This document shows, one piece after another, positions 16,632 to 25,923 of a stretch of DNA of 64,000 nucleotides (position 1 is its first letter; the number at the start of each line of letters is the position of its first letter). The position numbers were made by a program, and so were the translations under genes. The DNA comes from an uncultured Bacteroides sp. GTDB lineage: Bacteria; Bacteroidota; Bacteroidia; Bacteroidales; Bacteroidaceae. Under the pieces are notes generated by a model that was not told where the DNA came from, did no database searches, and saw nothing but the letters and a program-made list of their open reading frames with translations. The stretch covers positions 100,273 through 164,272 of the forward strand of contig NZ_CALDPF010000043.1 of assembly GCF_937912035.1 (NCBI RefSeq), in the 5' to 3' direction.

Positions 16632-17309
16632 ATGACAGCATATTACAAACAAAATCCAAAATTCTACGTCGGCATAGACTGTATTATATTCGGTTTTGAC
16701 AAAGGCGAACTGAATCTCCTCCTGCTAAAGAGAAATTTTGAGCCGGCTAAAGGGAAATGGTCTCTTATGGGAGGATTTATACAGGAAAACGAAAGTGCAG
16801 ACGATGCAGCGAAACGTGTATTGAGTGAACTGACAGGACTTGAGAATGTTTACATGGAACAAATAGGCGCATTCGGTGCAGTAGACAGAGATCCTGGAGA
16901 ACGTGTCATATCACTTGCATACTACGCACTGATAAACATAAATGAATACGACCGTGAACTGGTACAGCAACACAACGCACATTGGGTTAATATCAATGAA
17001 GTGCCTGAACTGATTTTCGATCATTCGGAAATGGTAAGAAAAGCCAGAAAGATGATGAAAGAAAAAGCTTCGCACAAACCGATAGGATTCAATCTGCTAC
17101 CTGAACTGTTCACCCTGACACAACTGCAAAATCTTTATGAAGCCATTTATGGTGAAACCATGGACAAGAGAAACTTCCGCAAGCGCATAGCCGAAATGGA
17201 CTTTATAGAACAGACAGACAAAATAGACAAAACCGGATCGAAAAGAGGTGCACGCCTGTTCAAATTTAATGACAAGGCATACGAAAAGGATCCGAAATTC
17301 AAAATTTGA
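16632..17309 (+). CDS. araR: Nudix-related transcriptional regulator of arabinose use (AraR type)
   Basis: The protein has an N-terminal Nudix-like domain (about residues 10-150) and a C-terminal winged-helix region (about 160-225, with NFRKRIAEMDFIEQT and KRGARLFKFN). The Nudix box reads GGFIQENESADDAAKRVLSELTGL in place of GX5EX7REUXEEXGU; RE is RV and EE is EL, so hydrolase activity is probably lost. This matches the NrtR-like regulators shown in Bacteroides to control L-arabinose genes, where the sugar binds the Nudix domain. A TTG at 16578 would begin inside the hairpin; the ATG at 16632 starts the conserved sequence (225 residues). The gene sits inside the operon it probably controls. 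Confidence 0.88.
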   Translation: MTAYYKQNPKFYVGIDCIIFGFDKGELNLLLLKRNFEPAKGKWSLMGGFIQENESADDAAKRVLSELTGLENVYMEQIGAFGAVDRDPGERVISLAYYALININEYDRELVQQHNAHWVNINEVPELIFDHSEMVRKARKMMKEKASHKPIGFNLLPELFTLTQLQNLYEAIYGETMDKRNFRKRIAEMDFIEQTDKIDKTGSKRGARLFKFNDKAYEKDPKFKI

Positions 17310-17329
17310 CTTAAAAAAAGAACTCAAAT

Positions 17330-18019
17330 ATGTTAGAAGCATTAAAAGAAAAAGTATTCCATGCCAATCTTGATTTGGTGAAACATGGACTTGTTATTTT
17401 CACTTGGGGAAACGTTTCTGCCATTGACCGCGAAACAGGACTTGTAGTAATCAAGCCTAGTGGCGTTTCATACGACGAGATGAAAGCAGAAGACATGGTA
17501 GTAGTTGATCTGGAAGGCAAAGTAGTAGAAGGCAATCTTCGTCCGTCAAGCGACACTCCTACTCACCTTGTACTTTATAAGGCATTCCCTGAAATTGGCG
17601 GTGTGGTACATACTCACTCCACTTATGCCACAGCCTGGGCACAGGCCGGACTTGACATTCCAAACATAGGAACAACTCATGCCGACTATTTCCACGAAGC
17701 TATTCCTTGCACTGCAGATATGACAGAAGAAGAAGTGAAAGGTGAATACGAAAAGGAAACAGGAAATGTGATAGTAAAACGTTTCGAAGGAATGAATCCG
17801 ATACACACTCCGGGAGTATTAGTGAAGAACCACGGTCCTTTCTCATGGGGTAAGGATGCCAACGATGCAGTTCATAATGCCGTAGTTATGGAACAGGTAG
17901 CCAAAATGGCAAGCATTGCATATGCAGCTAACCCAAACCTTACGATGAATCCTCTGCTGGTGGAAAAACACTTCAACCGCAAGCATGGTCCTAACGCTTA
18001 CTACGGACAGAAAAAGTAA
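17330..18019 (+). CDS. araD: L-ribulose-5-phosphate 4-epimerase
   Basis: AraD converts L-ribulose-5-phosphate to D-xylulose-5-phosphate, joining arabinose breakdown to the pentose phosphate pathway. The 229-residue class II aldolase-like protein has the zinc-binding [10 protein letters not shown] and [14 protein letters not shown], and NHGPFSWG, all normal for AraD. It lies 20 bases after araR in the same operon. The downstream araA follows after 64 AT-rich bases with no visible terminator. Confidence 0.96.
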   Translation: MLEALKEKVFHANLDLVKHGLVIFTWGNVSAIDRETGLVVIKPSGVSYDEMKAEDMVVVDLEGKVVEGNLRPSSDTPTHLVLYKAFPEIGGVVHTHSTYATAWAQAGLDIPNIGTTHADYFHEAIPCTADMTEEEVKGEYEKETGNVIVKRFEGMNPIHTPGVLVKNHGPFSWGKDANDAVHNAVVMEQVAKMASIAYAANPNLTMNPLLVEKHFNRKHGPNAYYGQKK

Positions 18020-18083
18020 AAACATCTGAAATTAATAAATACTGAAATAAACAAATTATTACCTATTAATAAAATAAAAAATT

Positions 18084-19610
18084 ATGAACGCATTCAGTCA
18101 GTATGAAGTATGGTTCGTAACCGGAGCACAGCTCCTTTACGGAGGCGACGCAGTAATAGCAGTCGATGCACACAGTAATGAAATGGTAGCAGGTCTTAAC
18201 GAAAGTGGAAAACTTCCTGTTAAGGTTGTATATAAAGGCACTGCAAATTCTTCAAAAGAAGTAGAAGCAGTATTCAAGGCAGCAAACAATGATGAAAAAT
18301 GTATCGGTGTAATCACATGGATGCATACATTCTCTCCTGCCAAGATGTGGATTCACGGACTTCAGCAGTTGAAGAAACCTTTGCTGCACCTACACACTCA
18401 GTTCAACAAGGAAATTCCTTGGGACACTATGGACATGGACTTCATGAACCTTAACCAGAGCGCACATGGCGACCGTGAGTTCGGTCATATCTGCACTCGT
18501 ATGCGTGTTCGCCGCAAGGTGGTTGTAGGCTACTGGAAAGACGAAGAAACACTCAGCAAGATTGCTGTTTGGATGAGAGTATGTGCTGCTTGGGCTGATT
18601 CTCAGGATATGCTTATTTTACGTTTCGGCGACCAGATGAACAATGTAGCCGTAACAGACGGTGACAAAGTTGAAGCTGAACAGCGCATGGGTTACCACGT
18701 TGACTATTGCCCAGTAAGCGAACTGATGGAATATCACAAGAATATCAAGGACGAAGAAGTTGAAGCTTTGGTTAAAACTTACTTCAGCGAATATGACCAT
18801 GATGCAGAACTTGAAGACAAGTCAACTGAAGCATATCAGAAAGTATGGAATGCAGCTAAGGCAGAACTTGCTCTTCGTGCTATCCTGAAAGCTAAAGGTG
18901 CCAAAGGTTTCACTACAAACTTCGACGACCTCGGACAGACAGACGGCAGCCATTTCGACCAGATTCCGGGTCTTGCTTCACAGCGTCTTATGGCAGAAGG
19001 CTACGGCTTCGGTGCTGAAGGTGACTGGAAATCAGCAGCTCTCTACCGCACTGTATGGGTAATGAATCAGGGACTTGCAAACGGTTGCTCATTCCTTGAA
19101 GACTATACTCTGAACTTCGATGGCAAAAACAGCTCAATCCTTCAGGCACATATGCTGGAAGTTTGTCCGTTAATAGCAGCCAAGAAACCTCGTCTGGAAG
19201 TTCACTTCCTCGGCATTGGTATCCGCAAGAGCCAGACTGCACGCCTTGTGTTTACATCTAAAGTCGGAACAGGATGTACAGCTACAGTTGTTGACCTCGG
19301 AAACCGTTTCCGTCTCATCGTAAACGATGTAGAATGTATCGAACCAAAACCATTGCCAAAACTTCCTGTTGCTTCCGCTCTTTGGAAACCAATGCCTGAC
19401 TTCGAAACAGGTGCTGGTGCATGGATTCTTGCAGGTGGTACTCACCACTCTTGCTTCTCATACGATCTGACAGCAGAATACTGGGAAGACTATGCAGAAA
19501 TCGCAGGTATCGAAATGGTTCATATCAACAAAGATACTACTATCAGTGAGTTCAAGAAAGAGCTTCGCATGAATGAAGTTTACTACATGCTGAACAAAGC
19601 TCTTTGCTAA
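18084..19610 (+). CDS. araA: L-arabinose isomerase
   Basis: AraA isomerises L-arabinose to L-ribulose, the first cytoplasmic step, and needs a divalent metal. The 508-residue sequence carries family landmarks from start to end: VWFVTGAQLLYG near the N-terminus, HTFSPAKMWI, HTQFNKEIPW, and a C-terminal ILAGGTHHSCFSYDL region containing metal-binding histidines. The length is normal. The coding sequence contains many of the codons typical of highly expressed Bacteroides genes (for example CGT/CGC arginine). It is followed by a strong terminator before the kinase gene, so araA may be expressed more than the kinase. Confidence 0.97.
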   Translation: MNAFSQYEVWFVTGAQLLYGGDAVIAVDAHSNEMVAGLNESGKLPVKVVYKGTANSSKEVEAVFKAANNDEKCIGVITWMHTFSPAKMWIHGLQQLKKPLLHLHTQFNKEIPWDTMDMDFMNLNQSAHGDREFGHICTRMRVRRKVVVGYWKDEETLSKIAVWMRVCAAWADSQDMLILRFGDQMNNVAVTDGDKVEAEQRMGYHVDYCPVSELMEYHKNIKDEEVEALVKTYFSEYDHDAELEDKSTEAYQKVWNAAKAELALRAILKAKGAKGFTTNFDDLGQTDGSHFDQIPGLASQRLMAEGYGFGAEGDWKSAALYRTVWVMNQGLANGCSFLEDYTLNFDGKNSSILQAHMLEVCPLIAAKKPRLEVHFLGIGIRKSQTARLVFTSKVGTGCTATVVDLGNRFRLIVNDVECIEPKPLPKLPVASALWKPMPDFETGAGAWILAGGTHHSCFSYDLTAEYWEDYAEIAGIEMVHINKDTTISEFKKELRMNEVYYMLNKALC

Positions 19611-19634
19611 TAAATTGATTATATTGCCTTAATT

Positions 19635-19678
19635 AAAAGTGCTCGGCGAGCAATCGTTTGTAGCACTTTTATTTTTTT
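19635..19678 (+). terminator. Intrinsic terminator inside the arabinose operon, between araA and the kinase gene
   Basis: AAAAGTGCT (19635-19643) pairs with AGCACTTTT (19662-19670), followed by ATTTTTTT. The left arm can alternatively form GCTC/GAGC (within GCTCGGCGAGC), so two exclusive folds are possible. It lies 24 bases after araA and 22 bases before the kinase ATG, with no clear promoter after it. Confidence 0.8.
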
Positions 19679-19700
19679 AGAACTTAAAAACTTAAAATCT

Positions 19701-21299
19701 ATGAGTCTTAATGCTAAATCAACAATAGAAAGCGGGAAAGCCATTTTGGGTATCGAATTCGGTTCTACAAGAATCAAGGCTGTATTGATAGACGAAGAAA
19801 ACAAGCCTATCGCACAAGGAAGCCACACATGGGAAAACCAACTTGAAAACGGTTTGTGGACATATAGTATTGATGCTATATGGAACGGAGTACAGGACTG
19901 TTATGCAAACCTCCGCGCAAACGTAAACAAGGAATACGGAATTGAAATTGAAACTCTGGCTGCAATTGGTGTGAGCGCAATGATGCACGGCTATATGGCT
20001 TTCAACGACAAAGAAGAAATCCTCGTACCTTTCCGCACATGGAGAAACACCAACACAGGTAAGGCTGCCGCAGAATTGTCTGAACTGTTCGTATATAACA
20101 TTCCTTTGAGATGGAGTATATCACATCTCTATCAGGCTATCCTCAATAAGGAAGAACACGTAAAAGACATAACATTCCTAACAACATTGGCAGGATATGT
20201 ACACTGGCAGATAACAGGGGAAAAAGTTCTTGGAATAGGTGATGCATCCGGTATGCTGCCTATCAATCCCGAAACAAAGAACTATTCTGCCGAAATGGTA
20301 AAGAAATTCAACAATCTCGTAGCTCCATACGGATTTAACTGGACTCTTGAAGATATTCTTCCTAAAGTCCTTCTGGCTGGCGAAAATGCAGGTTGCCTTA
20401 CAGAAAAAGGTGCAAAAATGCTCGACGTGTCAGGACATCTGAAAGCAGGTATCCCTGTTTGTCCTCCTGAAGGCGATGCCGGAACTGGTATGGTAGCTAC
20501 AAATGCTGTTAAACAGCGCACAGGCAACGTATCTGCAGGTACTTCTTCTTTCTCAATGATTGTATTGGAAAAAGACTTGTCTAAACCATACGAAATGATT
20601 GATATGGTCACTACTCCTGACGGAAGCCTTGTGGCAATGGTTCACTGCAACAACTGTACTTCCGACCTAAACGCATGGGTAAACATCTTCAAGGAATATC
20701 AGGAGCTGATGGGCATTCCTGTAGATATGGACGAGATATTCGGAAAACTTTACAACAACGCCCTGAAAGGTGATGCAGACTGCGGCGGACTTATCTCATA
20801 CAACTACTTCTCAGGCGAACCTGTAACAGGACTTGAAGAAGGCCGCCCGCTATTCGTTCGTAATGCAAGTGATAAATTCAACCTTGCCAACTTCATGCGC
20901 GCACATCTGTATGCTTCTGTAGGAGTGCTGAAAATAGGTAACGACATCCTGTTCAATGAAGAGAAAATCAAGGTTGACAGAATCACAGGACATGGTGGTC
21001 TGTTCAGAACTAAAGGTGTAGGACAAAGAGTTCTTGCCGCAGCCATCAACTCTCCTATATCGGTAATGGAAACAGCAGGCGAAGGCGGTGCATGGGGAAT
21101 AGCACTACTTGGTTCTTATTTAGTAAACAATGACAAAAAACAATCACTTGCCGACTTCCTGGATGAAAAGGTATTTGCCGGAAATACAGGTACAGAAGTA
21201 TCTCCTACTGCAGAAGATGTAGCAGGATTCAACAAATACATAGAAAACTACAAAGCTTGCATACCTGTTGAAGAAGCTGCTGTGAAATACAAAAAGTAA
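19701..21299 (+). CDS. FGGY-family carbohydrate kinase, probable L-ribulokinase
   Basis: The kinase phosphorylates L-ribulose to L-ribulose-5-phosphate, the step between AraA and AraD. The 532-residue protein has the FGGY fold: ILGIEFGSTRIKAVLIDEENK at the N-terminus (first phosphate loop), SAMMHGYMAFN, GDAGTGMVATNAVKQRTGNVSAGTSSF in the middle, and a C-terminal ITGHGGLFRTKGVGQRVLAAA and AGEGGAWGIALLG. It resembles xylulokinase-like kinases more than classical AraB of enterobacteria. The ribulokinase role is inferred from its place directly after araA and the absence of another kinase gene in the cluster. Confidence 0.9.
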   Translation: MSLNAKSTIESGKAILGIEFGSTRIKAVLIDEENKPIAQGSHTWENQLENGLWTYSIDAIWNGVQDCYANLRANVNKEYGIEIETLAAIGVSAMMHGYMAFNDKEEILVPFRTWRNTNTGKAAAELSELFVYNIPLRWSISHLYQAILNKEEHVKDITFLTTLAGYVHWQITGEKVLGIGDASGMLPINPETKNYSAEMVKKFNNLVAPYGFNWTLEDILPKVLLAGENAGCLTEKGAKMLDVSGHLKAGIPVCPPEGDAGTGMVATNAVKQRTGNVSAGTSSFSMIVLEKDLSKPYEMIDMVTTPDGSLVAMVHCNNCTSDLNAWVNIFKEYQELMGIPVDMDEIFGKLYNNALKGDADCGGLISYNYFSGEPVTGLEEGRPLFVRNASDKFNLANFMRAHLYASVGVLKIGNDILFNEEKIKVDRITGHGGLFRTKGVGQRVLAAAINSPISVMETAGEGGAWGIALLGSYLVNNDKKQSLADFLDEKVFAGNTGTEVSPTAEDVAGFNKYIENYKACIPVEEAAVKYKK

Positions 21300-21332
21300 C
21301 AATAAATATTGACAATAAGTAAGTATAAAACG

Positions 21333-21387
21333 ACCTGAATAACTGATTATTCAATCTTAGTATTGATAAAAAAGCTGTTATTCAGGT
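21333..21387 (+). terminator. Hairpin with nested inner stem after the kinase gene
   Basis: ACCTGAATAAC (21333-21343) pairs perfectly with GTTATTCAGGT (21377-21387), and TCAAT/ATTGA forms an inner stem. The following TGTGTTTT is a weak T-run. It probably ends the arabinose transcript ahead of the transketolase promoter. Confidence 0.6.
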
Positions 21388-21417
21388 TGTGTTTTACATA
21401 TAAATGTTATATTTTTG
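21386..21417 (+). promoter_or_regulatory. Bacteroidetes-type promoter of transketolase
   Basis: GTTG at 21386-21389, a 20-base gap, then TATTTTTG at 21410-21417, an exact -7 match with a near-consensus -33. The -33 box overlaps the right arm of the preceding hairpin. Confidence 0.6.
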
Positions 21418-21478
21418 CTCCCAAATTCATATAACACAGAAAGCTGATAAAAAATATTCAATAAAATAACAAACTAAT

Positions 21479-23494
21479 ATGAACAGCAAACAAGTAATGA
21501 ACCATGCTGCAGACAATATCCGTATTCTGGCAGCTTCAATGGTAGAAAAAGCTAAGTCAGGACACCCTGGTGGTGCTATGGGTGGTGCAGACTTTATCAA
21601 TGTTCTTTATTCGGAATATCTGCAGTACGACCCTAAAAATCCTAAATGGGAAGGAAGAGACCGTTTCTTCCTTGATCCGGGACACATGTCTCCTATGCTG
21701 TATTCACAATTGGCTTTAGCCGGAAAATTCACTATCGATGAGTTGAAAGAGTTCCGTCAATGGGGTTCACCTACTCCGGGACATCCTGAAGTTGATGTAG
21801 AACGCGGTATTGAAAATACATCCGGACCACTTGGACAGGGACATACATTTGCTGTGGGTGCCGCTATTGCAGCCAAATTCCTTGCTGCACGTACAGGTAA
21901 CCCTACTTTCGCTAAAGAAACTATCTACGCATATATTTCTGATGGTGGTATTCAGGAAGAAATATCACAAGGTAGCGGACGTATAGCAGGTCATTTGGGA
22001 CTTGATAATCTTATCATGTTCTACGACTCAAACGATATCCAGCTTTCTACTGAGACAAAAGAAGTAATGACAGAAGACACTGCCATGAAATACCGTGCAT
22101 GGGGTTGGTACGTTATTGAAATAAACGGTAACGACTGCGACGAAATACGCAAAGCCATAGAAGCAGCTAAAGCAGAAACAAAACGTCCAACTCTTATTAT
22201 TGGTAAATGTATCATGGGTAAGGGTGCGCGTAAGGACGACAATTCTTCATACGAAAACAGTTGCAAGACTCACGGTGCTCCTCTTGGTGGTGATGCTTAC
22301 AAAAATACAATTATTAATCTGGGAGCTGACCCTGAGAATCCATTCGTTATCTTCGATGATGTAAAAGAAATATATGCCAAACGTGCTCAGGAACTTGAAA
22401 CAATCGTTGCTGCAAGATACGAAGAAGAAAAGGCATGGGCTGCTGCAAATCCGGAAAAGGCTACCCAACTCAAAGAATGGTTCAGCGGAAATGCACCAAA
22501 AGTAGACTGGTCAAAAATACAGCTCAAGGCCAACGATGCTACACGTAACGCATCAGCTGCGGCTCTTAGTATCCTTGCAGAACAGGTACCTAACATGATC
22601 TGTTCTTCTGCAGACCTTTCAAACTCCGACAAAACTGACGGTTTCTTGAAGAAAACTCATGCATTCCAGTCAGGTGACTTCAGTGGAGCATTCTTACAGG
22701 CTGGTGTTGCCGAACTTACTATGGCGTGCTGCTGTCTTGGTATGGCTCTTCACGGTGGTGTTATCGCTGCATGCGGTACATTCTTTGTATTCTCAGACTA
22801 TATGAAACCTGCAGTACGTATGGCTGCTTTGATGCAATTGCCTGTCAAGTTCATATGGACTCATGATGCGTTCCGTGTAGGTGAAGACGGTCCTACTCAC
22901 GAACCTGTAGAGCAGGAAGCTCAGATTCGTCTAATGGAAAAACTGAAAAACCACCACGGAAAGAACTCTATGCTTGTTCTTCGTCCTGCAGATGTTAAAG
23001 AAACAGCAGAGGCTTGGAAACTGGCGATGGAAAACATTGACACTCCAACAGCTTTAATTCTTTCTCGCCAGAATGTTAACGACCTTCCTGAAAATACTAA
23101 ATATGCCGAAGCTGCTAAAGGTGGATATATTGTTACTGACTCAGAAGGTACTCCAGATGTAATAATGGTTGCTTCAGGTTCTGAAGTTTCAACATTGGTT
23201 GCCGGTGCCGAACTGTTGAAAAAAGATGGTATCAAGACACGTATCGTATCTGTTCCATCTGAAGGTCTGTTCCGCAGCCAAAGTAAGGAATATCAGGAAA
23301 GCGTAATCCCTACAGGAGCTAAAGTATTCGGACTTACAGCAGGTCTTCCTGTAAACCTTGAAGGACTTGTTGGTCCTAACGGAAAAGTTTGGGGTCTTGA
23401 ATCATTCGGTTTCTCTGCACCTTACAAGGTATTGGACGAAAAACTGGGATTCACAGCAGAAAATGTTTATAACCAAGTAAAAGCAATGTTATAA
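21479..23494 (+). CDS. tkt: Transketolase
   Basis: Transketolase moves two-carbon ketol units between pentose and triose/hexose phosphates using thiamine diphosphate. The 671-residue protein shows GHPGGAMGGADFINVLY near residue 30, the GPLGQGH loop, the thiamine-diphosphate motif starting GDG-like at ISDGGIQEEISQGSGR, and THDAFRVGEDGPTHEPVEQ in the pyrimidine domain. The length is normal. It has its own promoter but lies downstream of the arabinose genes, fitting disposal of xylulose-5-phosphate. rpiB follows with a one-base overlap. Confidence 0.97.
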   Translation: MNSKQVMNHAADNIRILAASMVEKAKSGHPGGAMGGADFINVLYSEYLQYDPKNPKWEGRDRFFLDPGHMSPMLYSQLALAGKFTIDELKEFRQWGSPTPGHPEVDVERGIENTSGPLGQGHTFAVGAAIAAKFLAARTGNPTFAKETIYAYISDGGIQEEISQGSGRIAGHLGLDNLIMFYDSNDIQLSTETKEVMTEDTAMKYRAWGWYVIEINGNDCDEIRKAIEAAKAETKRPTLIIGKCIMGKGARKDDNSSYENSCKTHGAPLGGDAYKNTIINLGADPENPFVIFDDVKEIYAKRAQELETIVAARYEEEKAWAAANPEKATQLKEWFSGNAPKVDWSKIQLKANDATRNASAAALSILAEQVPNMICSSADLSNSDKTDGFLKKTHAFQSGDFSGAFLQAGVAELTMACCCLGMALHGGVIAACGTFFVFSDYMKPAVRMAALMQLPVKFIWTHDAFRVGEDGPTHEPVEQEAQIRLMEKLKNHHGKNSMLVLRPADVKETAEAWKLAMENIDTPTALILSRQNVNDLPENTKYAEAAKGGYIVTDSEGTPDVIMVASGSEVSTLVAGAELLKKDGIKTRIVSVPSEGLFRSQSKEYQESVIPTGAKVFGLTAGLPVNLEGLVGPNGKVWGLESFGFSAPYKVLDEKLGFTAENVYNQVKAML

Positions 23495-23928
23495 TGAAAA
23501 CAATAGGACTCGCATCCGACCATGCAGGATTTGAATTGAAGGAATATGTTAAGCAGTGGTTGGAAGCAAAAGGATTGGAATACAAAGATTTTGGAACTTA
23601 CTCCACTGCTAGTTGTGATTATCCTGACTTCGCACATCCATTAGCAGAAGCTGTAGAGGCTGGCGAATGTTATCCTGGAATAGCCATTTGTGGTAGCGGT
23701 GAAGGTATAAGCATGACATTGAACAAACATCAGGGAATACGTGCAGCACTTTGTTGGATTCCTGAAATAGCAAAACTGTCACGCCAGCATAATAATGCAA
23801 ATGTTCTTGTTATGCCGGGAAGATTCATTGATACTGAAATGGCAGACAAGATTATGACAGAATTCTTCAATACTGAATTTGAAGGCGGACGTCATCAGGG
23901 TAGAATAGATAAAATCCCCGTAAAATAA
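23494..23928 (+). CDS. rpiB: Ribose-5-phosphate isomerase B
   Basis: RpiB interconverts ribose-5-phosphate and ribulose-5-phosphate. The 144-residue sequence contains SDHAGFELKEYVK, YPDFAHPLAEAV, CGSGEGISMTLNKHQGIRAALC (the catalytic cysteine region) and HNNANVLVMPGRFI, all diagnostic. Its ATG shares the last A of the transketolase stop (TAATG), so the two are translationally coupled. A strong terminator follows 26 bases after its stop. Confidence 0.97.
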   Translation: MKTIGLASDHAGFELKEYVKQWLEAKGLEYKDFGTYSTASCDYPDFAHPLAEAVEAGECYPGIAICGSGEGISMTLNKHQGIRAALCWIPEIAKLSRQHNNANVLVMPGRFIDTEMADKIMTEFFNTEFEGGRHQGRIDKIPVK

Positions 23929-23954
23929 TCATTGTCTTTATAAGAATATTTAAG

Positions 23955-23992
23955 TAGGAAGATAGTCAATATGGCTTTCTTCCTATTTTTTT
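23955..23992 (+). terminator. Intrinsic terminator after rpiB
   Basis: TAGGAAGA (23955-23962) pairs with TCTTCCTA (23978-23985), followed by seven T. Confidence 0.85.
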
Positions 23993-24062
23993 ATACATTA
24001 GAATTAATAAAAATCACATTTCGTTTTGGAGAGATCAAAAAAATTATACCTAGATTTTCTGG

Positions 24063-24170
24063 TGCCGACCATAGTGAGCAGCATTGTCGACCATAGTGAG
24101 CAGCACTGTCGACCATAGTGAGCAGCACTGCTGACTATAGTGGGCAGCTCTGCCGACAATAGTCAGCACC
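24063..24170. repeat. Five tandem 22-bp repeats upstream of dnaB
   Basis: Units start at 24063, 24085, 24107, 24129 and 24151; the last is 20 bases long. Units 2 and 3 are identical, unit 1 differs from them at two positions, and units 4 and 5 diverge. The shared core is GACnATAGTG followed by AGCAGC. The array is bounded by TGGTGC on the left (24060-24065) and GCACCA on the right (24166-24171), an inverted repeat. It is visibly richer in G and C than the flanks. The rest of 23993-24269 (no gene) holds AATAGCA/TGCTATT around seven T (24180-24200) and the dnaB -7 box. The function is unknown. Confidence 0.85.
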
Positions 24171-24240
24171 AAAATACGAAATAGCATTTTTTTTGCTATT
24201 AGTTATTCACGTTTATCCTAAATTATAAATAGGAAAATCT

Positions 24241-24248
24241 TATCTTTG
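24241..24248 (+). promoter_or_regulatory. -7 box before dnaB
   Basis: TATCTTTG is an exact TAnnTTTG match 21 bases before the dnaB ATG. The -33 position does not read TTTG. Confidence 0.5.
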
Positions 24249-24269
24249 CAAAAAATTATACCATAGATA

Positions 24270-25832
24270 ATGGCTACTACACAGAAAAGACCCACACGAA
24301 CAACAAAGGTAAGCAAAGAAAAGCTTACGGATGAATACGGACACCTTCAGCCCCAGGCTCCTGAGTTGGAGAAGGCTGTACTAGGTGCACTGATGATAGA
24401 AAAAGATGCATACTCGCTTGTAAGTGAGATTCTTAAGCCGGAATCTTTCTATGAGCACAGGCATCAGCTGATATATGCCGCCATAACGGATCTTGCAATA
24501 CAGCAGAAGCCTATAGACTTGCTTACAGTGACAGAACACCTGCGCTTCAAAGGACATCTTGAAGAAGTGGGCGGTCCTTTCTACATCACTCAATTGAGCG
24601 GTATGATGGCATCGTCTGCACATATCGTATACCACGCACGCATAATAGCACAGAAATACCTTGCCAGAGAACTTATAACTTTCACCAGTAACATACAGAA
24701 AAAGGCTTTCGATGAGACTGAAGACGTAGACGACATTATGCAGGAAGCCGAGGGACGTCTGTTCGAAATCTCGCAGCAGAACATGAAGAAGGACTATACG
24801 CAGATCAATCCTGTGATACAGGAAGCGTATGAGATGCTTCGTACAGCAGCTGCACGTACCGACGGTTTGAGTGGTCTTGCAAGCGGTTTCCACAAGCTAG
24901 ACAAAATGACTTCCGGATGGCAGAACTCCGACCTTATAATCATTGCAGCACGTCCTGCCATGGGTAAGACCGCGTTCGTGCTTTCTATGGCCAAGAACAT
25001 AGCCGTGAACAATAAGGTGCCGGTAGCATTATTTTCGCTTGAAATGAGTAACGTCCAGTTGGTCAACCGTTTGATTGTAAACGTGTGTGAGATACCGGGC
25101 GAGAAAATCAAGAGCGGACAGCTCGCTCCATACGAATGGGGACAATTGGACTATAAGATAAAGGAACTGTATGATGCTCCTCTATATGTCGATGATACCC
25201 CTTCATTGTCTGTATTCGAACTAAGAACAAAAGCGCGCCGACTTGTAAGAGAGCATGATGTGAAAATAATCATCATCGACTACTTGCAGCTGATGAATGC
25301 CAGCGGTATGTCGTTCGGCAGCCGTCAGGAAGAAGTCAGCACCATATCACGTTCGCTCAAAGGGCTTGCCAAGGAATTGAACATTCCTATCATAGCTCTG
25401 AGTCAGTTGAACCGTGGTGTAGAAAACCGTGAGGGTGTAGATGGTAAGCGTCCGCAGCTGAGCGACCTTCGTGAATCAGGTGCCATCGAGCAGGATGCCG
25501 ATATGGTTTGCTTCATCCATCGTCCTGAATACTACAAGATATATACAGACGAAAAGGGTAACGACCTTCATGGTATGGCCGAGATCATTATTGCTAAGCA
25601 CCGTAACGGTGCAGTAGGAGACGTACTACTACGATTCCGAGGAGAATTTGCCAGATTCCAGAATCCTGAAGACGAAATGATTGTACCGTTACCTACCGAA
25701 GAGAATGCAACACCGGTTATCCGTTCGAAGATGAACAAGGGAAACGGTTCCATACCTCCCCCACCTGCGGATATGGCTCCTGTACAGGATGGAAATCCGT
25801 TTGGCGGACCGTTACCAGATGTACCATTCTGA
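24270..25832 (+). CDS. dnaB: Replicative DNA helicase
   Basis: DnaB is the hexameric helicase that unwinds DNA at the replication fork. The 520-residue protein has the N-terminal DnaB domain (QAPELEKAVLGALMIEKDAYSLV, about residues 30-135), a linker, and a RecA-like ATPase with Walker A IIAARPAMGKTAF, Walker B KIIIIDYLQLM and the ALSQLNRGVENR motif. There is no sign of an intein. The C-terminal tail is proline-rich, as is usual in Bacteroidetes. It is followed by pheT after 91 bases with its own promoter, so it is probably transcribed alone from the region with tandem repeats. Confidence 0.97.
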   Translation: MATTQKRPTRTTKVSKEKLTDEYGHLQPQAPELEKAVLGALMIEKDAYSLVSEILKPESFYEHRHQLIYAAITDLAIQQKPIDLLTVTEHLRFKGHLEEVGGPFYITQLSGMMASSAHIVYHARIIAQKYLARELITFTSNIQKKAFDETEDVDDIMQEAEGRLFEISQQNMKKDYTQINPVIQEAYEMLRTAAARTDGLSGLASGFHKLDKMTSGWQNSDLIIIAARPAMGKTAFVLSMAKNIAVNNKVPVALFSLEMSNVQLVNRLIVNVCEIPGEKIKSGQLAPYEWGQLDYKIKELYDAPLYVDDTPSLSVFELRTKARRLVREHDVKIIIIDYLQLMNASGMSFGSRQEEVSTISRSLKGLAKELNIPIIALSQLNRGVENREGVDGKRPQLSDLRESGAIEQDADMVCFIHRPEYYKIYTDEKGNDLHGMAEIIIAKHRNGAVGDVLLRFRGEFARFQNPEDEMIVPLPTEENATPVIRSKMNKGNGSIPPPPADMAPVQDGNPFGGPLPDVPF

Positions 25833-25857
25833 TTTCAGAAAAAAACTTTTACGCAGT

Positions 25858-25887
25858 CTTGTAAACCAAATATTTATATTAACTTTG
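25858..25887 (+). promoter_or_regulatory. Bacteroidetes-type promoter of pheT
   Basis: CTTG at 25858-25861, 18 bases, then TAACTTTG at 25880-25887 (exact -7 match), 36 bases before the pheT ATG. Confidence 0.55.
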
Positions 25888-25923
25888 CACATCATTCATA
25901 AAAATACATAAAACTATCTATAT

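Noticed and set aside
24063..24170. CRISPR array
   Set aside because: The 22-bp units are contiguous with no unique spacers and no cas genes are near.
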